This document shows, piece after piece, positions 1 through 9,744 of a stretch of 64,000 nt of DNA. A program made the translations under genes and the position numbers. Positions within the stretch are counted from its first letter, which is position 1. Each line of letters begins with the position of its first letter. This DNA is from Sepiola atlantica. Taxonomy: Eukaryota > Mollusca > Cephalopoda > Sepiida > Sepiolidae. The stretch is taken from NCBI GenBank assembly GCA_963556195.1, contig OY744529.1:57390080-57454079 (forward strand), read 5' to 3'. The notes beneath the pieces were generated by a model, which had not been told where the DNA came from, did no database searches, and was given only the letters and a program-made list of their open reading frames with translations.

Positions 1-537
<537 letters not shown>

Positions 538-589
538 GTAGTATTAGTATCATAACCTATATGTAAAGTGAAGTAGGCTTAGGCAGTAT

Positions 590-647
590 TCTCTCCTTCT
601 CTCTCTCCCTCTCTCTCTTTTACTTTCTCTCTCTTTCTCTCTTATAC
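590..647. repeat. CT-rich low-complexity tract
   Basis: Imperfect CTCTCT/CTTT polypyrimidine run directly upstream of the LINE fragment at 660. Confidence 0.85.
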
Positions 648-659
648 ACGCGATCTAAA

Positions 660-1110
660 AAAGAGTCTATAATCTAATAGGTCCCACATCATATATCAAG
701 TTCCAACCTCCTCCCATTGTCACAATGTTGCATGTTGTGCTTGTTTTACAAGTAATACAATGGAATATCCCCGACAAACTTGTTGCACGTGTGCCCCCTC
801 AACGTAAATACACCCGACTAACCTGTCAATTAGCAAAATCCCCCGCCTTCACGGTAGAGATTCCCAGATACTGGAAAGCTTTCTACTCTAATAGTGTTTT
901 TCATCGAACTGTTGGCCTTTGGAATCCCTCCTGCTTCCTGTTTCCCCGACTGTACCAGCATGCATAATTTTAAATGTAATGTGAACAAACATCTCGCTGC
1001 ACAACTTACCACTATAAATCTGACCCCTAATTCTCAGTAGCTCATTATGTCTCAGTAGCAATGTGTCTTGTTTGAGTGAATATAAGTAAAAAATAAACTT
1101 ATTTGTAATT
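660..1110 (+). pseudogene. LINE 3' fragment (C-terminal end of ORF2 plus 3' UTR), Jockey/CR1-like
   Basis: Remains of the C-terminal tail that follows the reverse transcriptase in Jockey/CR1-type LINEs. One frame reads 'LPLSQCC..LCLFYKYYNG' (about 708-770). After a frameshift another reads 'VPPQRKYTRLTC', then 'YWKAFYSNSVFHRTVGLWN' (about 795-925) and 'FKCNVNKHL' near 970-1000. This order matches the usual arrangement LxPLxHRR..ASLSLFYKYY, then 'FFPRTAxLWNSLP', then 'FKSxVNKHL'. Several frameshifts show it is dead. No RT core is present, so the copy is 5'-truncated. The region around 1080-1170 is AT-rich and probably holds the 3' end. Family-level naming is by motif memory. Confidence 0.7.
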
Positions 1111-1235
1111 AAATCGTCGGTCTCAGCATTACGCGCAGGTAACCTATTTTAATGAAACCATGGGTTAGTAGAAAAATTAATAAATAAATAAAAAAGTAAA
1201 AAAAGTAATAGCTATTTTTAGCATCATCATAAAAA

Positions 1236-1248
1236 TATATTATTATTA

Positions 1249-1307
<59 letters not shown>

Positions 1308-1308
1308 G
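1236..1308. repeat. (ATT)n microsatellite
   Basis: About 70 bp of nearly pure ATT. On the minus strand it reads as poly-Asn, an artefact rather than a protein. Confidence 0.95.
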
Positions 1309-1309
1309 G

Positions 1310-3556
1310 TAATAGTAGTAGTATTATAGTCGATGTGTAAGCTGAAGTAAGTTAAAGCATCAATTGGAAACAACATATTTGTAATTAAAATATAGTTTTC
1401 GGTATTACTCCCCAACAATGACAAAAATCTACTTGTCAGATACAATTAACTACTCATTTGCTATAACAATGTAGCATGCACAGATAAGATAAAAGTAGTA
1501 ATTGACACGATTTATTGAACACACGTGTGTTTAATAAAAAAAAGGATAAACAAAATCGAAACCTGAATTACTTACTGAAGTAATTATTGATAAAACATCG
1601 TTTATATTTATTTGAATGTGTTTTTAATTTTGATTTACCATAAAGAGAATCGAATATTCATTGTGAGTATGATTGACACAAAGGTCGCTTGTAGCATTAC
1701 ATTATGACAACATTTAAGTAAGTATGTCAAATCAAAATATTTCACCTACTATTATAGTAATACTAAAATAGTTTAATATTGTTTCTAACAATATAACTAT
1801 TCATCTGAAATCCGAGGAGATAGAGTGATGTATGTTTTTTGTCAGGAATACATAGTGCAAGGATAAAAAATTGCTAGTCAGAAGCAGATATTGATTTGTC
1901 AGATTCAAACCTCAGAGAATAGACCGGCTTCACATTATTATATACAAAAAAGAAGGTAAAACGACGATAGAAGATGTTCGCTGAATAGATGAGCATTTTG
2001 AAATGGATTTATTTGAGAAAAATATAATTTAGTTGTAAGTCTAGGTATTATGGAAGATGCGGGAAGGTGATTCGCTTGCAGTTTTATTTTATGTATCGAA
2101 AATTCACTAAAACAAATTCATTTAGACTAAGCGAAAATGGCTCACCTGAAAATGAATTAGTGGAATTAAACAAGAGAAATATGTGTTAACCCATTTATAA
2201 GTATCAACATTGATCAGTTGATTTTTGACGACACAAACAAGGTTTTGATCGCATCTTAGGTTGCATAGTTAGTTGGGAGCGTTTACGATTGCGATTAAGG
2301 TATCTGTCTATAGTGGCTTTCACTTGTTTTAGCCATATTTTCTATAACATCGCAGAATTTAATTTTTGGCGCTAATGCTACGATTATATTAGGCCGTGGA
2401 CGAACTACGATATTTCGTATTGACATTTAGGCGCTTGCTTAGAATAGGATATGTTATTAGAAATCGGTGTGTGCGTGTATGTGGGTTGAGCCATTGATAC
2501 GACAGGTCGAGTTAAAACTATACCTCGTTCATTACGTTCACTTAGTATTAATGCGATTTAAAAATAGGAATCCCAAGCCATGATATGTCTAAAATAATAA
2601 TTCGTTTAAAATGAATTTATTCGAATGGATATTTTGTTTCCGAATGAAATAATCTTAAAGTAGTTGGTATGCCGTAAACCAGATGAAGTAGACAAGTGAA
2701 AAAAGTTAGAACGAAATCGCAACTAATTATTTTGCCTTCGCACCTCTAATGTATCCGTGCGCGGTTTCCACATTTCAAATGAATACACGTTAAGACAAAA
2801 ATAAGTCTTTCGCATTCTCTGTGTGTTTATGAACTTTATAGGCAACTAGATCAAGCATTCAACTCTACATGGCTATAAATACAACATAATTCACTTCGTT
2901 ATACGCTTGCATAAGCATTGAAACGTACATTGAGGTGACTGTTTCTCTGTTGTGTATTCGAGACGGAGAATGTAGAGATGCATTCATGCATTGCTACCCC
3001 TGAAAAATAATAAGTTATTTTTGTCAGTGTCTTTCTTTTCTCTGGGTGAGAATACGGATATTTATACAACCTTCAAAATAAGTAGTAAAACAACAATAAA
3101 ACTGAAATTCACGTTAGAGATGTAAAATAGTATGGTCTTGCTGAATAAAATTATGTTAAGAATCAATATGAACAGTTTTAACGTAAAATGTGAAAAATCT
3201 ACGTTCTTCAAATTGACGCAAATTTAGAATCTGAAAAACATATTGTAAGTGAAAGCAAGAATATTAGACTTGTATGACATTATCTAAAAAATAATGTTAG
3301 AGTGTTGTAAGTGATGAATTGCAAAACGTTCGCTTGTTGGAGCTTAAATGTTTTGAAAAGGGTATTTATTGCGTTTTGCATACAGTTATACGATTGAATA
3401 CTTCTCAGAGTCAAGAGGCATTCGGATAATTAAAAATCGAATTTTATTAGCAAATCTTCTTTGTCGAAATATTTTGGGAGGTGTAAATGTAATCTATGCA
3501 TTTTAATAATTTAATATTCATTCAGAAAACAAAAGATTGTGATTTTCCATAGCATG
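1310..3556. other. Unique AT-rich DNA, nothing recognised
   Basis: About 2.2 kb without long frames, tandem repeats or familiar element motifs. It could be intronic or intergenic. Confidence 0.6.
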
Positions 3557-3620
3557 TCTCTCTATATAAAGAAAAGTTGTATGTATGTGTGTATCTCGGC
3601 ATCGCAGTGACATGGTTGAT
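3557..3620 (+). mobile_element. Possible Helitron-like 5' end
   Basis: The stretch TCTCTCTATATAAAGAAAAG followed by a TGTATGTATGTGTGTAT run resembles the 5' end at 7567 (TCTATTATATAAAAGGG then a TATG run). Helitrons begin with TC. Here the base before the putative start is G or C rather than the usual A, and no partner 3' end was found. Confidence 0.3.
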
Positions 3621-3820
3621 CTAAGAGGTAAACTAACCGGAGATTTGGAATCAGCACCTTAGATCCAATGTCCTTTTTGATGTCAGAAGTTGTTTAAACA
3701 TTTCTAAACACATTATTCAACATTACATGATGTTCCGTCATTCTTTAGTGCTCAGTTTAGTATTTTCTAGTATCAGCTGACCGAACAAAAAGTAGGTTAA
3801 CAAGACAACATATTTCATCG

Positions 3821-3900
3821 GTGACCGTGTAGATAAGGTGTCCACCTTCAATTCCAATATGTTATGCCATCTTCCAGGGTTCGAATCTCGCACATGATAT
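3821..3900 (+). repeat. tRNA-derived SINE head
   Basis: Pol III promoter-like boxes lie at tRNA spacing: a box A-like stretch at about 3829-3840 (GTAGATAAGGTG) and a clean box B at 3878-3888 (GGTTCGAATCT). A T-rich tract at 3902-3915 follows. It does not fold into a convincing cloverleaf by eye, so a SINE or tRNA pseudogene is more likely than a functional tRNA. No clear target-site duplication was found. Confidence 0.55.
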
Positions 3901-5150
3901 TTGTTTTTTTTTCTTTTGCTATAGCGTTCTAGTTATTTCCCTACCGATATTGATATTTTAAGGTGATTATAGGCCTATAAAAAATTTGTGATTCAGTTTT
4001 GAATGTTAATAACAACACCCGTTTTTAATGATTCTTATTAAAACGTTGATTTAAAGTAGATAAGTTATGATTGGACATCTTATGTTATCACTCTATGATT
4101 GGATTGTGATAGAATTTAAGTTTAAATAAAATATCGGTTGAAAGAAAGAAAACTACTTTATTAACCTCTTAAATAATAAAATAAATTATAAAATAAAGCC
4201 GGCGTTGGATTTACAGTTACTGCAATAATAGTTAGACACATTTCATTTTTTTGAAGGCGCCCTATGAATTTAAACATAATATTTTATGGCGAAACAAAAT
4301 GATAGTACAAATAATTCCGATTTCAATCTCGAGTATTGACATCCGCCTTTTCATGCTTACCCTTATTTCTTTAGAAATCTATTAATTGATATTACTACAT
4401 TGTTTACTTAAAACATAAATTCCATAGCGTGAATTAGTTAAATCAATGTATTTCTGTTACTTGTAAATAATTCAAATATTTTAATATTTTGTAATTAGTT
4501 GAAATAAATTAATTTAGTTGATACCTTCGACAAAGTAAAGCAATCAAATTTGCGAATACTGTTATAACTTTTAATGTCACAATTTTATTTGAAAACAGAA
4601 AAATAATATTTTGCAAAAATGAATCCGCTTACTTTAAATATAAAAAAGTGAACAACCTAACACTTTATTAACTCTAGCTTAGCTAAGAGGTGTTATACTT
4701 AGTCTAATATTGCAATTACTACTTTTTTTCATTTTTCAATTTAGGCTTTGGGACAAATAATTGCTTTTTTCATCTATATACGCCAGACAGATTCCTGATT
4801 CTGCCATGTTCTTTCCTACAAAACTAATATTAGATTTTCGATAGCCAGTTCTTTATGTTGAGTGTTTCTCCCATGTTATTGAAAAAATAAATGGTAATTT
4901 GATTTAATTCTGTTTAGAAAATATATTATTCAACTACGAAAGTTGTTAAAATAAATACCATTTTCGACAGTATTAAAAAATTCCACATTGGTCTATTTCT
5001 TTCATCGTTTAGATAATAAATTATATATGTTTAAAATAAATATTAAATTATGTATTTCCTTAAATTCCTTGTATGTCATAATAGTAAGTAAATAATCTTT
5101 TAATTGAACACTATGTTGTTTCAATGCAATGATATAAGTTGATAATTATT
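3901..5150. other. Unique AT-rich DNA, nothing recognised
   Basis: No frames or repeats beyond AT-rich composition. Confidence 0.6.
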
Positions 5151-5169
5151 ACATAATATTTGGTGGAGG

Positions 5170-5335
5170 AGAGTCAAATCTTTTTTTTTATGAATTATTT
5201 TTTTAACTGAAAATATTTTTGGGGGTTGGGGGAGTATAAAAAAAATTGGGGGCAATTTTTTTTTTACTAAAAATATTTTTTTGTGTGGGGGAGAGTAAAA
5301 AAATGGTAATTTTAAACAGGGCGCCGGATCGAGAT
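5170..5335. repeat. Low-complexity T/G-rich repeat, about two units
   Basis: Alternating poly-T, 'ACTAAAAATATTTTT' and 'GTGGGGGAGAGTAAAAA' blocks. A close relative of the second block (TATTTCTTTGAGTGGGCGAG) lies at 8342-8361, immediately before the 50-bp array there. The two minisatellite zones therefore share a flanking element. Confidence 0.6.
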
Positions 5336-5382
5336 ACAGCCAGATCTGGACGTGTCAGACGATTATCCGTCGAAGTGTAAAG

Positions 5383-5640
5383 GTAATGTATTATCTAGTC
5401 TATTGCCATTATACCATCCTTCCAGGCATTATCCCCTCCTCTTTTGAGAGGTGTGAAGTTAATGTAGTATATATTCTGTTGGCATGATACTATCCTCCCA
5501 GGCATTCATTCCTCCTTTTTGAGAGGTGTGGAGTAAGTGTAGTATCTGTTCTGTTGTAATGATACCATCTTCCTATGCATTACCTCCTTATTTTTGAGAG
5601 GCGTGGAAGTAATGTAGTATCTGCTCTGCTTCCAACTAGC
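5383..5640 (+). repeat. About 75-bp tandem repeat, 3.4 units, with U2-like motif
   Basis: The phrase TAATGTAGTATCTGTTCTG and variants recur at about 5384, 5460, 5534 and 5610. Between them the text is of the form 'ATGATACCATC(C/T)TCCCAGGCATT' and 'TTTTTGAGAGGTGTGGAAGT'. The core GTGTAGTATCTGTTCT in the third unit is identical to the branch-site recognition region of U2 snRNA. The rest is too diverged to call a U2 copy. Two more related units in the opposite orientation lie at 53230-53345. Confidence 0.75.
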
Positions 5641-5654
5641 AAAAATATGCGACC

Positions 5655-5745
5655 GGCAGCTTGTGCAGTATACCGCCCCTATGGAATACGTTTTTAGGGA
5701 GCTTGTGCAGTATTGTACCCCTATGGAATACGTTTACTTCTTCTT
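5655..5745. repeat. Two-unit repeat of about 45 bp
   Basis: 'AGCTTGTGCAGTAT' followed by 'CCCCTATGGAATACGTTT' occurs twice (about 5658-5692 and 5700-5732). Confidence 0.8.
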
Positions 5746-5769
5746 CATAAACAGGGGCACAAAGGCACC

Positions 5770-5895
5770 ATATTGGTTCTTTCATATGACAGAGGCGCAT
5801 TAATATGAGTAATTTTTTATGATAGTGACACAACATGAACGAACATAATTTTGGTTCTTTGATACGACAGGGGAACATTAATATGAGTTCTTATG
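5770..5895. repeat. Two-unit repeat of about 95 bp
   Basis: 'TTGGTTCTTTCATATGACAG' and 'TTGGTTCTTTGATACGACAG', each followed by 'CATTAATATGAGT', at about 5773 and 5851. Confidence 0.75.
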
Positions 5896-5897
5896 TA

Positions 5898-6122
5898 TGC
5901 GCACCGGGGGGGGGGGGGTATAGGTACGTATATAGTATGCGCACCGGGGCAGATAGGTACGTATATAGCATGCACATCGAGGGCAGAGATAGGTACGTAT
6001 ATAGTATTCGCACCGGGACAGGCATAGGTACGTATATAGTAGGCACACCAGGGCGGTGATAGGTACGTATATAGTATTTGCACCGGGGCGGATATAGGTA
6101 AGTATAAAGTATTTGCACCGGG
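5898..6122. repeat. About 38-45-bp tandem repeat, five to six units
   Basis: The unit contains 'ATAGGTACGTATATAGTAT' plus 'GCACCGGGGC'. Both strands are open in several frames because the unit lacks stops; the resulting 'YVYS' or 'ILYTYLS' peptides are repeat artefacts. A G11 run sits at 5908-5918. Confidence 0.9.
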
Positions 6123-6655
6123 AAGTCAGAGTTAGAGGTTCGAGAAGGAGTCAGAGCTAGAGGTTTGGGAAACAAAGAAGAAGAAGAAGAAGAAGAAGAA
6201 GAAGAAGAAGAAGAAGAAGAAGAAGAAAGAGTTGGGCTCCTTAATTTTAGAAGTGCTTATTATCCTAGATAGAGCAGGTGTGTTTAAACTGATGTTCAGG
6301 AATAAGTCATAGTTGGAGGTTTTGGAAACAGTCAAAACTGCAAGTTCGGGAAACAGTCAAAGCCGAAGGTTAAGGAAAGAGTCAGAGCCTGCGATTCGAG
6401 AAGGAGTCAGAACCTGAGCCAGGGCCGAGATTCTGGAATAAGTTAGCGCCTGCACTTTAGGAGCGACTCAAAGTCTGCGGTTCTGGGAAAGATTCAGAGC
6501 GTAAGGTTCACGAAGGAGTCAGAGCCTGATGTCCGGGAAAGAGTCAGAGCCTAGAGTTCAGAAGAAGTAAGAGCCTGCGGTTGGAATAAGAGTCAGAACC
6601 GGATGTTCAAGAAGGACTCAGAGCCTAGCGTTCAACACTGATGGTATGCTACGGA
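6123..6655. repeat. About 31-bp GA-rich minisatellite with an AAG microsatellite
   Basis: Degenerate 'GGAGTCAGAGCCTGCGGTTC' units recur through the block. A pure AAG run occupies about 6173-6227. Confidence 0.85.
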
Positions 6656-6770
6656 GTCCGAGTTGCATGTTATGGGAAGGAGTCCAGATAGAATGGTATG
6701 GGAAGGAGTCCGAGTAGAATGGTATGGGAAGGAGTCCGAGTAGAATGGTATGGGAAGGAGTACCAATTGT
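6656..6770. repeat. 26-bp minisatellite, about four units
   Basis: Units of 'AATGGTATGGGAAGGAGTCC' plus 'GAGTAG', almost identical in the last three copies. Confidence 0.9.
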
Positions 6771-7300
6771 CAGCACTAATATTTATATCCATATAAAATA
6801 ACGGCTCAATCGGTGAATTTAAAGAAAGAAAAAAGTGTGCTTCCCTATTGTTAGCACTAATATTTGTATTAATATAAAATAATGTCTTAATCAGTGAATA
6901 TAAAGTGCCCTGATCGACCTAGGTTGTTTCATCTAACATACACAGACTTGAAGGAAGTAAATAGGCACCTTTATTATCATTAATAATGAAGACTGCTGTA
7001 AGAGGGTCCTGATTGACCTAGTTTATTTCATCTAAACTACACATATATGAAAGAATTAAACAGACACCCTTATTATCATTGCTAATTAAGACTGTTGTAA
7101 GAGGGCCCTGATCGACCTAGGTTATTTCAACTACATACACAGACATAGAAGTAATTAAATACACACCATCATTATCATTAATAATCAAGACTGCTGTCAG
7201 AGGGTCTTGATCGACCTAGGTTATTTCATCTAACATACAAAAAACATGAAAGTAGTAAATAGACACCCTTATTATCATTAATAAAGAGGGCAAACATGGT
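6771..7300. repeat. 99-bp tandem repeat, about four units plus a diverged start
   Basis: 'GATCGACCTAGGTTATTTCA' and variants begin at 6912, 7011, 7110 and 7209, exactly 99 bp apart. Each unit also carries 'CACCCTTATTATCATTAATAA' variants and 'GACTGCTGTAAGAGGG'. The preceding 6780-6900 holds two shorter related units ('AGCACTAATATTTRTAT'). Confidence 0.9.
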
Positions 7301-7566
7301 ACATTTAATAGAGATGTTTCATTTTTGCTTCGAGAGATGGGGAGAGGTGGTGGAGAGGTTTGGGAAGGCGGAAGATAGTTTAGCCAGGATGAATTCGCGA
7401 CCGTGTATGTGATAGCTTTTGCTCCTCGCAACAGTGAGAAAGGGCAACACGGACGGGATAGCTTTGGACAGGGACAACGGGTGAGGGGGCAATGGGAAGA
7501 ATAGGGGCGGTCAGAGCGGGCCACTGTAGAAGAGTGATCCAGGGCAACGGAGGGTATCCCTGCTAG
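7301..7566 (+). mobile_element. Helitron 3' end (family H2)
   Basis: The sequence ends 'GGGCAACGGAGGGTATCCCTGCTAG' (written here in two parts: GGGCAACGGAGGG and TATCCCTGCTAG). This resembles the 3' terminus of animal Helitrons, where a GC hairpin around GCAACG precedes CTAG. A better-preserved relative lies at 43230-43261. The hairpin here is eroded. The 5' limit of this copy is unknown; 7301 is the end of the preceding minisatellite. No helicase or Rep protein is present, so the copy is non-autonomous or a fragment. Confidence 0.55.
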
Positions 7567-7592
7567 TCTATTATATAAAAGGGAAACGTCTG

Positions 7593-7623
<31 letters not shown>

Positions 7624-7690
7624 CTCCTCCGAAAGTACTGAACAAACAGTCACAAAGTTGATATCATTCGAACTGGCCAGCCTTCGGACG
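7567..7690 (+). mobile_element. Helitron 5' end (family H2), joined head to tail to the previous one
   Basis: Begins TCTATTATATAAAAGGGAAA directly after the CTAG at 7563-7566 and runs into a (TATG)n tract at 7592-7621. This type of start (TC, then TATATAAAAGGGAAA, then a TGTATG run) is a common Helitron 5' end in invertebrates. The 3' end of this copy was not found, so the end coordinate is nominal. Confidence 0.5.
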
Positions 7691-7699
7691 TATGACATC

Positions 7700-7980
7700 T
7701 TAGAATTAGAAAGAAAATTAACCCTTGGGAGTCAACTGAGCCATTTTCTCTAATGGGAGTAGCTTTTTTCTCCATTTCCCAACGTTTTCATGTACTAATT
7801 TGGGAGAAAAAACAATGATATTATATATGATTTGATAAAAAATGCCAGTTATTCTTGAACCGGAAATGACATCAGAGGAAGAGAGTGACAGGAAGAAATT
7901 CACTCCCAATACACCCTTTTTTTCCTTCCTTTCTTCTTTCCCTCTCACTAACACCCTTTCTACCTTCCTTTTTTAATTAA
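7700..7980. other. No recognised feature
   Basis: Possibly the body of the Helitron beginning at 7567. Contains CTTTCC-rich runs at 7915-7970. Confidence 0.5.
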
Positions 7981-7989
7981 TACACGCTA

Positions 7990-8295
7990 ATATTTCAGCT
8001 ATATCCGTCTGTCAATCCGTCCACCTACGTCCGTCCATCTGTTGACCTACGTCCATCTGTCCGTCCGTCCAGCTACGTCCGTCCGTCTGTCTGTCCAGCT
8101 ACGTCCATCCATCTATCTGTCCATCTACGTCCGTCCATCCGTCCGTCTAGCTATGTCCGTCCGTCAATCTGTCTACCTACGTCTGACAAGCTACGTTCGT
8201 CCATCTGTCCACCTACGTCTGTCTGTCCGTTTCGCTACGCCCGTCTCTCCGTCAATCCAGCTAGGTATGTCCGTCCGTCAAGCTACGTTCGGGGA
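7990..8295. repeat. Degenerate CCGT/CTGT tetranucleotide minisatellite
   Basis: Repeats of 'CTACGTCCGTCCGTCTGTC' with variable numbers of CCGT, CTGT and CATC words. The longest open frame is just SVRP-like peptide from the repeat. Confidence 0.9.
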
Positions 8296-8339
8296 AGGGG
8301 GGAACGGTGAAAAATATATATTTTGTTTTTTTAACTAAA

Positions 8340-8950
8340 TATATTTCTTTGAGTGGGCGAGAGTAAAACAAAACTTGAAGGGAGAGTGTCGGCATTCGCC
8401 GGTGTGAGCGCATAAGGCCAAATTAGAGGGGGCAATGTCGGCATTAGCCGGTGAGTGCGCCTCAGGCCATACTTGAAGAGAGAGTGTCGCCATTCGCTGG
8501 TGAGTGCGCCCCAGGCAAAACTTGAGGGGAGAGTGTCGGTATTAGCCGATGGGTGCGCCTCAGGCCAAATTGAGGGCGTCGACTTTCGCCGGTAGGGAGA
8601 GCCTCGGGCCAAACTTGAAGGGAGTGTCGGCATTCGCTGGTGTGAGCGCCTCAGACCAAACTTGAGAGAAGAGGGTTGGCATTAGCCGGTGGGTGCGCCT
8701 CAAGCCAAACTTAAGGGGAGAGTGTCGGTTTGAGCAGGTGGGTGCGCTTCAGGCCAAATTGCGGGGAGCGTGTGTGCATTAGCCTGTGTGTGCGCCTCAG
8801 GCCAAACTTGAAGGGAGAGTGTCAGCATTCGCCGGCGTGAGCGCCTCAGAAAAGAACTTGAGGGGAGAGTGTCGGCATTTGCTTGTGGGGGCGCTCTAAG
8901 CAAAAGTATATGGATTCGCCGGTAGGAGTGACACAGGCGAATGAGATAAG
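8340..8950. repeat. About 50-bp GC-richer minisatellite, roughly eleven units
   Basis: Units of the form 'GGCCAAACTTGAAGGGAGAG' + 'TGTCGGCATTCGCCGGTG' + 'GTGCGCCTCA'. The core 'GTCGGCATTC(G/C)CCG...CGCCTCAG' also occurs singly at 13958-13985 inside retroelement DNA and at 15991-16020. The array probably amplified from a mobile-element piece. Confidence 0.9.
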
Positions 8951-9039
8951 CCTAGGAGGGATTTCAAAAGATGAGATAGTTGTCAATGTGATAAAGGAAG
9001 AAGGGAATAGAGAATATTGAATGATAGTCTGATTTTTTA

Positions 9040-9138
9040 TTACAGAGTGTAAGATCGAGACCTATAGGATAGGACTAGATAATACACTTGATCTCAGGCA
9101 AATTACCGAGAAGAAATTGAGAAGAACAGATACTACAC
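9040..9138 (-). ncRNA. U2 snRNA fragment (pseudogene) at LINE target site
   Basis: Read on the minus strand, 9138-9114 gives GTGTAGTATCTGTTC followed by TTCTCAATTT, close to the U2 snRNA region GTGTAGTATCTGTTC-TTATCAGTTT. Then 9113 onward restarts at the U2 5' end: CTTCTCGG, then 'GAGATCAAGTGTATTATCTA' (9093-9074), matching the U2 text CTTCTCGG...AAGATCAAGTGTAGTATCTG with changes. These are two partial U2-like pieces, not a functional gene. They mark the target of the LINE immediately upstream. U2 sequence is from memory, so an alignment is needed for exact identity. Confidence 0.65.
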
Positions 9139-9744
9139 TTTGAATTATTTATTTTCAGAAAATATAGGATTTATATTTAAAACAAATTAAGCACAAGGCC
9201 ATCAAAAGTGTGGGGTAAATAGGTGCCGTTGGTGATTCTTGGTCTAAAGTGATAAAAATGTCTATCCCACTTAACTAGAATCATCTCAGTCACCACAAAA
9301 CCACATTTGCTCTAGGGGCCGTCGTACTTAGGCTATTATCAAATTTGTTTGTAATTTTAAAATGTTTTCCATAGTTCTTTAATAAATAATTACGGTTATA
9401 TATACAGAAATTCATTGGTGTATAATAGGAAAGGGGAGAAAAGCAAAAACCACTTAGTAAGACCCTTCAAAACCTTTCTAAATATTAGACTGCCTACTGT
9501 TTTCCGGTTTGTTATGAACCGAAAACAACTAGGTTCATCTCTAAATGGGAGTGGGATCTAAGTGGGCGAAAAAAGAAAGTGAGGGATTGAGTTTAGAGAG
9601 TGGGTGGTGTCCTTCCACGATAAGCGAAAGTTGGTGGAGGCTGAGGACAAAGAATTGAAAGTGGGGAGTGGGCATCATGGAGGGTTTCTATTACTAGGAG
9701 GGCTGGGTAACTCATTTATTAAATAGATAAAAGGCTAAAGTCTC

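Noticed and set aside
1227..1445. Poly-Asn, poly-Tyr and poly-Ile peptides over ATT runs here and at 29480, 54492 and 54629
   Set aside because: Simple translation of microsatellites.
5817..6175. Frames with repeated ILYTYLS or YVYSMRTG peptides
   Set aside because: Products of the 40-bp minisatellite, open on both strands at once.
8042..8338. 98-codon frame of SVRPS repeats
   Set aside because: Translation of the CCGT/CTGT tetranucleotide minisatellite.
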